DNA of 64,000 nucleotides from Symbiodinium microadriaticum (taxonomy: Eukaryota > Sar > Dinophyceae > Suessiales > Symbiodiniaceae). Made by a program: the position numbers and the translations under genes. The stretch lies in contig LSRX01000178.1 in NCBI GenBank assembly GCA_001939145.1, positions 135,201 through 199,200 of the forward strand, given 5' to 3'. This document shows positions 55,901 to 63,998 of the stretch, in pieces; position 1 is the stretch's first letter; each line of letters opens with the position of its first letter. The notes under the pieces were generated by a model. That model was given only the letters and a program-made list of their open reading frames with translations. It had not been told where the DNA came from and did not search any database.

Positions 55901-56475
55901 CCATTTACGTACTCGTTCATGATCAAAAGGACCATCATGTCTACTTGCCGTGGCAACGTAGTCGGCTTTGATGGCATCGAGACCAGATGATAAGTCAACG
56001 AAGGATGCCCACGATTTGTTGAACTTCTGCTATCGTAAACACTGCCTATGTTCCCTTCCGCTAGGATGGGGTTGCTGATGGGTGCGCTGATGGAGGGAAG
56101 TCTAAGCCACACAAGAATCGACAAACCAGATTTGTGAAGCTTTCTAGCAACTTCAAGAACCTCCCTGCGCCTAACCACGGAATTGATGTTATCCTGTCCA
56201 TTCAGGGAGACCCAGCTAAAATTGGGGTAACCCTCGGGTACACACACATCCATGTATGACTTCCCATCAAAAGCAACCTCAATCACTAACGCATCGGTCT
56301 TAGCTTCGGGCCTCCTGAGCACGCCGTTGGGCGGCTGAGCTGCGGCCGCGGCTTTCCTGGAGTGCTGTTTAGGAGCGATGCGCATAAGGTCGAGAGCTTT
56401 CGACCACTTATCAGCATTAGTGAACGGTTTGGTAAGGACGTCGGCAGCCTGAAGACTCGTGTTGATGTATGCCAT
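55897..56475 (-). CDS. End of RNase H and start of an unnamed module found after RNase H
   Basis: The first ~25 residues (YINTSLQAADVLTKPFT) are the well-known C-terminal signature of copia RNase H. A Lys/Ala/Pro linker follows, then an alpha/beta-looking region: VIEVAFDGKSYMDV, WVSLNGQDNI, VRRREVLEVARKL, LSILVWLRLPS. From memory this layout resembles a module (strand, helix, VWxSLP-type strand) that recurs in other dinoflagellate retroelement polyproteins and recalls a degenerate nucleic-acid methyltransferase. That comparison is tentative. Near 56,030 the frame slips. The neighbouring frame then reads sensible protein (KFNKSWASFVDL, FDHERVRKW) into the following fragment, so the C-terminal ~45 residues here are spurious. 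Confidence 0.65.
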   Translation of the reverse strand: MAYINTSLQAADVLTKPFTNADKWSKALDLMRIAPKQHSRKAAAAAQPPNGVLRRPEAKTDALVIEVAFDGKSYMDVCVPEGYPNFSWVSLNGQDNINSVVRRREVLEVARKLHKSGLSILVWLRLPSISAPISNPILAEGNIGSVYDSRSSTNRGHPSLTYHLVSMPSKPTTLPRQVDMMVLLIMNEYVNG

Positions 56476-57566
56476 TTTGTATAGTGCCTACGTCGGAATT
56501 GCTCGGCGATCCATCCTAGATTAATACGCTGAGTTTTGTCTGCGTGTCGGAACGCAGGAGACTTACCAGATTCAAGGATCCTAATCGTAGCCTGGTTATC
56601 TTCGAGAATTACAGGCTCGATTGCGTGAGGCATGTGGGCGATGAGGCCGATGTCCTTGGAACCTGTCCTAGGAGCGAGTGCCTCGATATCCACGCCCCCC
56701 GGATCTCTTATTCCGACAAGCTCTTTGTGCATATCTGCCTCAGCTTCCGCGAAGCGACGGTAATCCATAGCGGATCGACGATAAATGCAAACCAAGATGT
56801 CGCACTTGACAGAGTAGGACATGTTTCGAAGCTCCTCCCATGCAACGGCTTCCTCGAGCATTGTCCATTTACCCTTTTCTTGAACCCACACATCCCTTAA
56901 AGGGTGAGTAGTGAGGTCAACGGGCTCAGGGATGATAGACACACCTGAATGAACCTCGAGTCTCCTACCGTCAGGCAGAGGATGGTGTCCTGTGGTCTTG
57001 ATCTTGGAAATTTCGGGATCTTTGAACTTTGACAGATCAATGGCTTTGCCATTCGTTAGAGAGGCGTTTCGCTGTGTAGTACCTCCCCCCGCGTTCAGGA
57101 GCACGCTCCAGAGTGCAGATGAAGGAAGTCCTAACGAACGCAGCGAAACATTTGCACAAACAACCTCTGCCTCCGTGCTACTGAGTGCGGCGCTTGTTTG
57201 TTTCTTGCTGAATGCACTCAGCGGGAAATAGGTGTTCGGTCCTACTAGAACCAAATAACCCCCAGAGGTGCTACGATTATCGTGCTCACCTGCATGGTCA
57301 GAATCGGCGAACAACCAAAGGTTGCATTTCTCAAGGCTATCGCCGACAAAGCCTGACATTTTGTAATGCAGCGTGCTCTGCACATAACACATGAGTCTGT
57401 GAAGTGCCTTATCGCAATCGACAGACCACTTAGTGACTCTCGCAGCAAGACCCTGGACTGCACGAAGTAAGTCAAACCTAGCCATCCTGGCAGCAAAGAG
57501 CAGCTTCATCAAGACTCTGCTGGCAATGGGTGATAACTTTCCCTTGGTTTCTGCCTCAGCTTCCAC
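56286..57566 (-). CDS. Ty1/copia RNase H with large internal insertion
   Basis: Residues ~10-60 are the usual pre-RNase H helices (SRVLMKLLFAARM, HRLMCYVQSTLHYKM). The copia RNase H core follows: ADSDHAG at 87-93, STSGGYLVLVG at ~99-109 and the Glu-containing LSSTEAEVV at 128-136. In standard elements the next motif, EDNQATIRIL, follows after about 20 residues; here it appears at ~322-331, leaving ~185 extra residues. RHADKTQRINLGWI at ~340-353 is the expected downstream helix. At about 56,475 the frame slips: the conserved terminal motif ADVLTKPFT is found in the next fragment, so residues after ~364 here are off-frame. RNase H would remove the RNA strand during reverse transcription. Confidence 0.85.
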   Translation of the reverse strand: MEAEAETKGKLSPIASRVLMKLLFAARMARFDLLRAVQGLAARVTKWSVDCDKALHRLMCYVQSTLHYKMSGFVGDSLEKCNLWLFADSDHAGEHDNRSTSGGYLVLVGPNTYFPLSAFSKKQTSAALSSTEAEVVCANVSLRSLGLPSSALWSVLLNAGGGTTQRNASLTNGKAIDLSKFKDPEISKIKTTGHHPLPDGRRLEVHSGVSIIPEPVDLTTHPLRDVWVQEKGKWTMLEEAVAWEELRNMSYSVKCDILVCIYRRSAMDYRRFAEAEADMHKELVGIRDPGGVDIEALAPRTGSKDIGLIAHMPHAIEPVILEDNQATIRILESGKSPAFRHADKTQRINLGWIAEQFRRRHYTKWHTSTRVFRLPTSLPNRSLMLISGRKLSTLCASLLNSTPGKPRPQLSRPTACSGGPKLRPMR

Positions 57567-58132
57567 CGGGCGAGCAATTTTGTCATCATAAAAGGGGTGG
57601 CGACTTTCTTGAGATTGTGAAACTCAGGGCCAGCCAGCTCCTTATACCGATCGATGGCTTGTTGCAAGAACGAGCTCATATCGTAGATGACTTGCCTGGT
57701 GGGTGATGTCATGCAACCCTTGCCTTCGTCAAGCTGATTAACATCATAGAAAGCCTGCTTCCTCGCCGCTTTCTTGGCTTTGGTTTTGTCTCGCACTCTC
57801 TTGACAGCAGCCATAGCAGTGATCCCGTTGTGATCGTTGGACATGAGGTAAGTGCAACCTGTCCAAAGTTCCCCCCGTTTTCTAGACTGACCATGCTGAT
57901 CCCAGACCTCTTCAACATCCTCTGGGAAAGAAAGAGACATCACTTCCGTGAGTCGACTTTTGCCCACATTTAGTGCCTTTGCCTCTTCCGGTCTAAGATG
58001 ATAGAAAGTCTTGCGGGGTTGAACATGGTATCGAACTACGACACCTTCTTCAGGAAAGTACTCGGTGTAATCTTGTGTTGGTGCGGCAGTCGCAGGCTTC
58101 GCGGCTGGGTCCGGCACGCTCTTGTCGAACAC
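57509..58132 (-). CDS. Reverse transcriptase thumb/connection segment (frame fragment)
   Basis: This continues the polyprotein; its frame is open back to about 58,207, where the LGRYLGCEH motif sits. It includes a segment absent from textbook copia RTs (EEGVVVRYH, TGCTYLMSNDHNG, a Lys/Arg-rich stretch) before the usual linker to RNase H. At the 3' end the sequence KKVATPF is followed one frame over by YDDKIARPVEAEAETKG, which leads straight into the RNase H fragment. The last ~20 residues of this frame are therefore off-frame, and the break lies near 57,590. No catalytic residues are expected here. Confidence 0.75.
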   Translation of the reverse strand: MFDKSVPDPAAKPATAAPTQDYTEYFPEEGVVVRYHVQPRKTFYHLRPEEAKALNVGKSRLTEVMSLSFPEDVEEVWDQHGQSRKRGELWTGCTYLMSNDHNGITAMAAVKRVRDKTKAKKAARKQAFYDVNQLDEGKGCMTSPTRQVIYDMSSFLQQAIDRYKELAGPEFHNLKKVATPFMMTKLLARWKLRQKPRESYHPLPAES

Positions 58133-58203
58133 ATGTGCGAAAGGGTGGTCTGCTCTTCCGAGCGACGACGTCTTTGATAGATGCTCACAACCTAGATACC
58201 GAC

Positions 58204-60270
58204 CTAGGGTAGAAGGAGAGTATCCATATCAATCTTAGACGCAATGAGTTCCCAACCCTTTGCCATGTTGCCCTTAGGTCCAGCCATCTTGAAGTCATCG
58301 ACGTATACCGCAAGCAGCAGCTTTAGGTCTGGATGGAAGAAAACTGAGGGCCATGCAGCCGGGAAGACGAGATGAAAGCCGACTTCTTTCAGCATCTTCT
58401 CGCAGTGTTGCTCCCAAAAACCCCCGCTATCAGGATGACCATACAGGGCTAAGACTAATCTAACGACAGGATCCTTAAACTTGCCATGCCAACCTTTAGG
58501 CCAGCGTTCCCTAGGCAAACGTACCCAGGTTTCCGCTCCTTTGAGCCTGGTTTGGGTATACGCTTGCTTGCCATCGGCTTGTTCGCAAACGTTACCTGGC
58601 ATGTGCCCATAGGCATCGAGCGTTTTTCCAGCCTCCATTGTGGCGGGACTAGAACCCAGCTCGCTGAAAAGGGCCGTGTCGTTGTTTTCGTCTTTCACGT
58701 TGTTTCCCTGAAATACAGTTCTTCCTTTGAACTTTCTGAGCGGGTCACCTTGAGGAAGCTCACTCCCCTTCTCGACACAGATTTCAAAGATCTTGCCGAC
58801 ATGAACCTTCTTACTCTTCCTTTGTGCTTCGTCTGACACGCTACTCCATTCCCTCACTGACTCCATATCCCATGCCTTCTTGTTCATGAGCTTGTCCCAT
58901 TCAACATCAAGTGCAGCCTGAGCTTTGGGGTTCTGCTTAAGCTCATTCTTGCCAACGGGCCTCGCAACAAGAGCAGCGAGTTCGGCAACCTCTTCGTATG
59001 AAAGAGAAGAGGGCTTAGCAATCTTATCCCTATGCTCTTCAGGCTCATTTGGGACAACAGGCATCGTAGGAAAGGAGCCATCTCCGTTAGGAGTGGGTTG
59101 AAGCAAAGGTCTGACTTCGAAAATCGTTTGGCCGATCCATTGGAAGCGCAACTTCTTGTTTCGCCTTCGGAAGTTCCTCCAATCATCTTCATCATCAAGG
59201 ATGGCGTCACCACCCACTGGAAGGATGTTGGTGTACCTCCAATTGGACAGCCTTGACAACTCAATGGGACAATCAGTGAGATCGGGTGAAAACAACTCCC
59301 TGCGTGGCTTGAAGTGGTATCTGATGAGCGCCTTTCCGCGAATCTCCCATGTATCCTTCATCTTCGACGCTGCGCCAGCAGGTCGGTCCTTACTAGAACC
59401 AGCTCCGCTGTCGTCATCAAGCTTTTCAAGCGCAGCTTTCATAGCAGACTCCTCGATAGCTTTTCGCTTCTGAGCTTTAGACATGTTGACCCATAAGTGA
59501 GTAGGGATTTCATCAGGCTTGGTGGAACCTCTAGTACCTCCGTATCTCCTGCCCAATGTCCCCCCGGAATCGCAATATCGCCCACCTTCAGGAAGTGGGA
59601 CGTACTTACCGGAAACTGGATCAATGACCATGCTTTGCTCAACCTTTAGGCTGGCGTTTTCAATCTCGGCCTTCTGTTCTTCAGATGGCTCGGCATCTTG
59701 ATTCTCAAGAGGTGGTGGACCTGGTCCTTCGAGAGCATCAGGCGCTAGCCCTGCGCGAACACGTTCGTAGCGGTCCTTCATGGGGAACACAAACTCTCCC
59801 TCGGGGACGCTGAATTGGTTCGCTTTGACAGGGGTAAGGCACTCGTTGAAATCGTTACGATTGAGCTCTTTCAACGATAGGACAAGGATCTCACGCTTCC
59901 ATTTCATGCCGGGCTGAAAATAATAACCGAGGAAAAAACCTGGCTCAGAGGTAGGTTCAAACCTGGGACGCTTCTTTCTCTGAGACTTGGGGCCAACCCA
60001 GTAGTCTACTCTGCATCCGAAGGGTAGCATCTTACCTTTGAACCCTTCCCCGAACCTTTTGTACCAAGGAGAATGCTCAATCCCGTTAGGGTGAGAGATG
60101 TTGAACGCGGTGCAAGAGTGCTCGAGAGCCTGGGGCCAGTAAACATGTGACAGACCGGCCTGAAGCAGGTTACAGCGTGTGCCTTCCGTTGTGGCACGAA
60201 CCGCTCTCTCGGCGATTGCGTTGGATTGGTGGATGTAGTCTTTACTGTGTTCATGGCGCCAGCCGAGCAA
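58204..60270 (-). CDS. Integrase C-terminal part and reverse transcriptase of the copia-like element
   Basis: This frame takes over from the preceding fragment near 60,320. The few codons upstream of 60,270 carry the second integrase Asp (in YSDNATEL), and the catalytic Glu is residue 21 in the NAIAERAV motif. Residues ~40-170 are the integrase C-terminal region (PFGC, then GFFLGY). A charged linker with Pro-rich parts spans ~180-430. The RVT_2-type reverse transcriptase begins at ~440: KGRTVFQGNNVKDE at ~515-528, a catalytic Asp at 566 in EQADGKQAY, LALYGHPDSGGFW at ~607-619 and YVDDF at 656-660. The Asp pair is intact. The frame stops at 58,204 in the middle of the RT. One base out of phase, the adjoining sequence reads LGRYLGCEH, equivalent to the usual copia LG(I/V) strand, so a single-base indel near 58,207 is likely. 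Confidence 0.88.
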   Translation of the reverse strand: MLGWRHEHSKDYIHQSNAIAERAVRATTEGTRCNLLQAGLSHVYWPQALEHSCTAFNISHPNGIEHSPWYKRFGEGFKGKMLPFGCRVDYWVGPKSQRKKRPRFEPTSEPGFFLGYYFQPGMKWKREILVLSLKELNRNDFNECLTPVKANQFSVPEGEFVFPMKDRYERVRAGLAPDALEGPGPPPLENQDAEPSEEQKAEIENASLKVEQSMVIDPVSGKYVPLPEGGRYCDSGGTLGRRYGGTRGSTKPDEIPTHLWVNMSKAQKRKAIEESAMKAALEKLDDDSGAGSSKDRPAGAASKMKDTWEIRGKALIRYHFKPRRELFSPDLTDCPIELSRLSNWRYTNILPVGGDAILDDEDDWRNFRRRNKKLRFQWIGQTIFEVRPLLQPTPNGDGSFPTMPVVPNEPEEHRDKIAKPSSLSYEEVAELAALVARPVGKNELKQNPKAQAALDVEWDKLMNKKAWDMESVREWSSVSDEAQRKSKKVHVGKIFEICVEKGSELPQGDPLRKFKGRTVFQGNNVKDENNDTALFSELGSSPATMEAGKTLDAYGHMPGNVCEQADGKQAYTQTRLKGAETWVRLPRERWPKGWHGKFKDPVVRLVLALYGHPDSGGFWEQHCEKMLKEVGFHLVFPAAWPSVFFHPDLKLLLAVYVDDFKMAGPKGNMAKGWELIASKIDMDTLLLP

Positions 60271-63200
60271 TTTCGTGGCTCTTGTGAGCTCTGTCGCGTT
60301 ATCGCTATAGAATACTCCAACCTTATCCGGTTATCCGTACTTGCAACAAAATGTTGCAATGCGACCTGGCACTCGTCAGCGTCCTTGAGCGCAGAAGGGT
60401 AAGCGAACATAAACGAAGTTGCAATGTCCTTGACAACAAGTGCCAATCTGGAATCCTCAATCATGTTGTCACTATCCCGGTAGAGAACCACATGATCGGC
60501 GGTAATATGATCACCGAAGCAACTTGCTGAGACTGAACGAAGGCCATCGGTACGATAACCGGGTGCCTTGTACATCTTAGCCTGATTGCAAACCGAACAA
60601 TATGGGTTTTTGGGGACATGTGTCATGAGGTGATGCAACGATTTCGCTTCCTTCTTAAGCGCCTCAATGCCTTTAGCCACTTTGGGATCAGAACTGCCCT
60701 CCCCATCTGGGACACTGGACTCCCCGGTAGGGGGTCGCACAGGGTCCGGCTCGGGTAGTTCCTCAGCTTCGTCCTCAGTGCCGTATTCGGCAATCGTTCG
60801 CCTGACCTCTTCGATATCATCCTCGGCAGCGCATTCCGTTTCAACGCGTTCGATGAAAGCATCAAACTCTTTTGCTGCATCGCTCAGGACATGCGGAGCG
60901 TCAGGCTTGGACTTCTTTTCTTTCTTTTTCTTTTTCTCCGACTCTCTGATCTTTACCTTAGGCTTGGTCCTGGGTTCCTCGGGTCGAGGAGCCGCTTCAT
61001 CACCCAAGAGTTCCCGTAGTACTCGTTCGTCCTCCGGATCAGGGATAGGAGCAGGGATGGCAGCACGCTTAGAGAGCTTGAAACCGTAACCATGAAGCAG
61101 CTTGAGTTCGGCTTCTGAGAGTTTCGGTACAGCTCGGTTGACGTACGCTGTAATGCTCCATCTGTCCCCTTTCCAGGGAACGACGCAGTGATACAGTTTG
61201 GGGTCAAATTGGATCAGCTTCTTGTGGGTAACGTGTTCTTTCCCATAGAGGGTTTTGTTACCTAAGCGATGCGATGTCACGTTAGGCTCGCCCTTTCGGG
61301 CGGCGGCGTCGTGTATCCACAGATTGCCGCCCTGAAAATCACCCAGGCTGATCGTGTGATTCATGGAGCCTCTCATGTTGTGAGCGTCCTTGTGAATCTT
61401 GATTGTTGAACCATGATTGATGCACAGCGATGAGCAGTCGCCCGACAGACCGTGATTGCCTAAATAGGCATTAATGTACTGGCAAGCTTTCTGATTCTTG
61501 TGGGTGATGTTCGTAATCCCTTGAACACCGCCATGTGCTAAAGTGCCAAACACAATATACTCCACGGCGTCGCTAGTCTTGCTCTTGTTGCTTACCGATA
61601 AGCGATTGCTTTTGCTCGGCTTGTACTTCAATGAACGAAGAAGCTTAAGACAAGACTTGTGACTGAAATCACGGCTCTTCAAAAGATCGTTGGCCAGCTG
61701 TTCAGAATCAACTGACTCTTGGCCAAGCTTTTCAGCTGGCGTGGGCTCGGACTTCGTCTGCACGGGCCTGACAGGCAAGGCAACATTCTGTTTCCACGAT
61801 TTGAGATAAGGAACGTTGTCCCTGACATCCATGTAAACCTTATTTCCCTCAGAATCCTTGAAGTACGGTCTACAATTAGCCCTCCACACGAAGTCGAAAC
61901 CTTCATCCATGCATTTCTGGCCGACGGATAGCACAGACGGCGAATCCGAAAGTACGTAAGGCTCAGTGGTGGAACCTAAAGAAGGAATGTAGATTCTACT
62001 CTGGCGGTCAGCATAGTTGGGTCCATTGGCTGTCATCATGTTCACGGGCTTGCACGATTCGAAATCACTTACGCCTTGTATCTCATTCTTGGACACAAGA
62101 TCTTGCGCACTGCCCGTATCTGCTATCCACTCCATATCGATGGCAGGTGCAGATGTAGCATATTGAGCAGGACAGCCAACCGTCAGGTTAGCGGCAATGC
62201 ACTCATTGCAGCCGAATTCGGTCTTGCATTTGAAACTGCATGCCGGGTTAGCGCCTCGCTCCATTCCTTCGATAGTTGATCTGAGCATTTTCGCGCTTGC
62301 CTGTGCATCCCTCAAATCTTGATCATCCTTCTTAGGCTTGTAGTTCACAGGGTACTCTTTGCGAAAGTCCCGTGCCTCATGGATGATGGGTCTCCAGTTA
62401 CTCTCGTGTTCCGGAGTTGGAATGTAGTATAGCTCAGGGGTGTTCGAAAACTTCACGGACGCCAGAGCAGGAAAAGCGGGAGATGAGTACATGTCATCAT
62501 GGATCGGCATATCCTTCCGGAATGCGTGTGCGTCGGCTTGGGATGCCGAACCAGCGACCAATGCACTCAAAAGACACACGGCGGCAGGAATCGAAGACTT
62601 CGGACCGCGTCTCCCTTTACCCGAGCCCTTGCTGCTTCCAGAGCCTTTGCTTCCTTTGGAGCCTCGGCTGCCTTTCGAGCTTTTAGAGCTGGATCGGGAC
62701 TTCTTGCGTCTCTTGTCTTTCTTTTCCTTCTTCTTCCTCTTCTCACCGCTAGACTCTCTCCCACTGCCAGGGGCCGGAGCGGAAGGCTTGTTGTGAAGGA
62801 ACCGGCACGCATCTCCTTTGTTGCAACGGCCGTGCTTGAAGAACTTACACTCAACCTGTGCACGACTTGGAGACGGGCTCCCCCTTCCGGAGGGCGATCT
62901 ACCCCTACCTTTGCCTTTGCCTCCGCTGGGTGTCCTACCCCGTGACTTCTCTGGTTTCTCGTGTTTGTAAGGACAGTTGTCTTTGCTACAGGAACCCTTT
63001 TTCACGAAGTCAATACAGAAGCCTCGCGGCACCCGCTTCAGCGGTGCGGGTGCAGTTGGCATCCCTGCAGCGGCCTGTTTCGCCATGCGATCTCGATTCT
63101 TCTCAAGTCTCTTTGCGTTGATGTGGCGATTGGCTGCCTTGTAGAGAAACTCAAACGTTTTCTCAGGTGTGCCCTCGATGGCCCTTTCGTAAATAGCGAC

Positions 63201-63998
63201 ATCATGTGCCAACGCCTTGTTCTTTTTGATCTGGCGATGGAACAACGACTCAAGCACATCGTCAGATGGCGTTTTCTTGATTCCGGAAAGAACCGTGTCC
63301 CAGTTACGGATGAACTGGACCAGGTTGTCGTTTACCATAACGACGTTCAGAAGATCCTCCATGTCATACACGGAGCCGTGCAAAGCATTGGTGGCCAAAT
63401 AGCCATCCAGCTTCCACAGGATTTGTCTTCCACGAACGAACCTATTTTCGTGACCTTCTCGTTCCTTGAACGTGTCCATCTGACGTGCGAAGTCCCCCTC
63501 AAGGACGTTTGTGATGGCCGAATGAATCTTTGCGTCGAGAGTTGCGAACCCGCTAGAGTCGCGAAGCATTTCTTCAGTTGTGCCCTCTCTCCAAACTTCG
63601 GAGAGCCACTCGAATGCTTCGTCGGGACGGTCCGACGCGGCGACAACCGCTTCCCTGACGCGCAAGCGCCAGTTCCTATATGTCTCGGGTTGCGGAAATT
63701 TCGGAAACACGATTTTCTCGGCTTCCTTGGGCGTTCGAGTTCTTCCGCGTTTTTCTTCATCATCGGTGCCATCATTCTTGTCCCTTTTGGACTTTGACAC
63801 TTTCTTAAGCATCCTGAGCAATTCTTTCTTCGTAAGGCCAATCGACGACCACGAAGAAGAAGAGCTTGATGAATCACGCTTTTTCTTCTTCTTTTTGTCC
63901 TTCTTAGACTTCTTCTTGTTGTCATCATCGTCATCACCGTCATCATCAGGGCCATCATCAGGAGGACCACCACCACCGCCACCGATGGGGTTGTCGCC
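60006..63998 (-). CDS. Gag-CCCH-protease-dioxygenase-integrase N-terminal part of the copia-like polyprotein (partial)
   Basis: The frame is open to the right edge of the window, so the true start is outside. Numbering from the Leu codon at 63,821: residues ~37-245 are a helical Gag-like region. Two CCCH zinc fingers follow (C269, C278, C283, H287 and C325, C333, C339, H343), then a Lys/Ser/Gly-rich basic tract (~355-410) and a hydrophobic stretch (411-427). The protease signature is Asp-Thr-Gly-Ser at 568-571, preceded by a Cys cluster (528-550). Residues ~755-900 look like a 2-oxoglutarate/Fe(II) dioxygenase (H810-x-D812, H878, R887). An acidic/basic linker leads to the integrase zinc-binding motif (H1064, H1068, C1075, C1078) and the first integrase Asp (D1109). 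Upstream of 63,821 the frame encodes Gly-, Asp-, Lys- and Ser-runs. After about 60,320 the frame is wrong: the integrase continues in the next frame, so the last ~100 residues to 60,006 are spurious. Confidence 0.88.
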   Translation of the reverse strand, partial: GDNPIGGGGGGPPDDGPDDDGDDDDDNKKKSKKDKKKKKKRDSSSSSSSWSSIGLTKKELLRMLKKVSKSKRDKNDGTDDEEKRGRTRTPKEAEKIVFPKFPQPETYRNWRLRVREAVVAASDRPDEAFEWLSEVWREGTTEEMLRDSSGFATLDAKIHSAITNVLEGDFARQMDTFKEREGHENRFVRGRQILWKLDGYLATNALHGSVYDMEDLLNVVMVNDNLVQFIRNWDTVLSGIKKTPSDDVLESLFHRQIKKNKALAHDVAIYERAIEGTPEKTFEFLYKAANRHINAKRLEKNRDRMAKQAAAGMPTAPAPLKRVPRGFCIDFVKKGSCSKDNCPYKHEKPEKSRGRTPSGGKGKGRGRSPSGRGSPSPSRAQVECKFFKHGRCNKGDACRFLHNKPSAPAPGSGRESSGEKRKKKEKKDKRRKKSRSSSKSSKGSRGSKGSKGSGSSKGSGKGRRGPKSSIPAAVCLLSALVAGSASQADAHAFRKDMPIHDDMYSSPAFPALASVKFSNTPELYYIPTPEHESNWRPIIHEARDFRKEYPVNYKPKKDDQDLRDAQASAKMLRSTIEGMERGANPACSFKCKTEFGCNECIAANLTVGCPAQYATSAPAIDMEWIADTGSAQDLVSKNEIQGVSDFESCKPVNMMTANGPNYADRQSRIYIPSLGSTTEPYVLSDSPSVLSVGQKCMDEGFDFVWRANCRPYFKDSEGNKVYMDVRDNVPYLKSWKQNVALPVRPVQTKSEPTPAEKLGQESVDSEQLANDLLKSRDFSHKSCLKLLRSLKYKPSKSNRLSVSNKSKTSDAVEYIVFGTLAHGGVQGITNITHKNQKACQYINAYLGNHGLSGDCSSLCINHGSTIKIHKDAHNMRGSMNHTISLGDFQGGNLWIHDAAARKGEPNVTSHRLGNKTLYGKEHVTHKKLIQFDPKLYHCVVPWKGDRWSITAYVNRAVPKLSEAELKLLHGYGFKLSKRAAIPAPIPDPEDERVLRELLGDEAAPRPEEPRTKPKVKIRESEKKKKKEKKSKPDAPHVLSDAAKEFDAFIERVETECAAEDDIEEVRRTIAEYGTEDEAEELPEPDPVRPPTGESSVPDGEGSSDPKVAKGIEALKKEAKSLHHLMTHVPKNPYCSVCNQAKMYKAPGYRTDGLRSVSASCFGDHITADHVVLYRDSDNMIEDSRLALVVKDIATSFMFAYPSALKDADECQVALQHFVASTDNRIRLEYSIAITRQSSQEPRNCSAGAMNTVKTTSTNPTQSPRERFVPQRKAHAVTCFRPVCHMFTGPRLSSTLAPRSTSLTLTGLSILLGTKGSGKGSKVRCYPSDAE

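Noticed and set aside
50551-63800. Plus-strand frames of 60-280 codons opposite the retroelement
   Set aside because: They are antisense shadows of the minus-strand coding; none shows a conserved motif.
63347-63982. Minus-strand frame of 211 codons at the right edge, Met- and Arg-rich
   Set aside because: It is an alternative frame over the Gag region. The Gag frame itself is open through the same DNA to the window edge, and its composition continues the Gag-like sequence.
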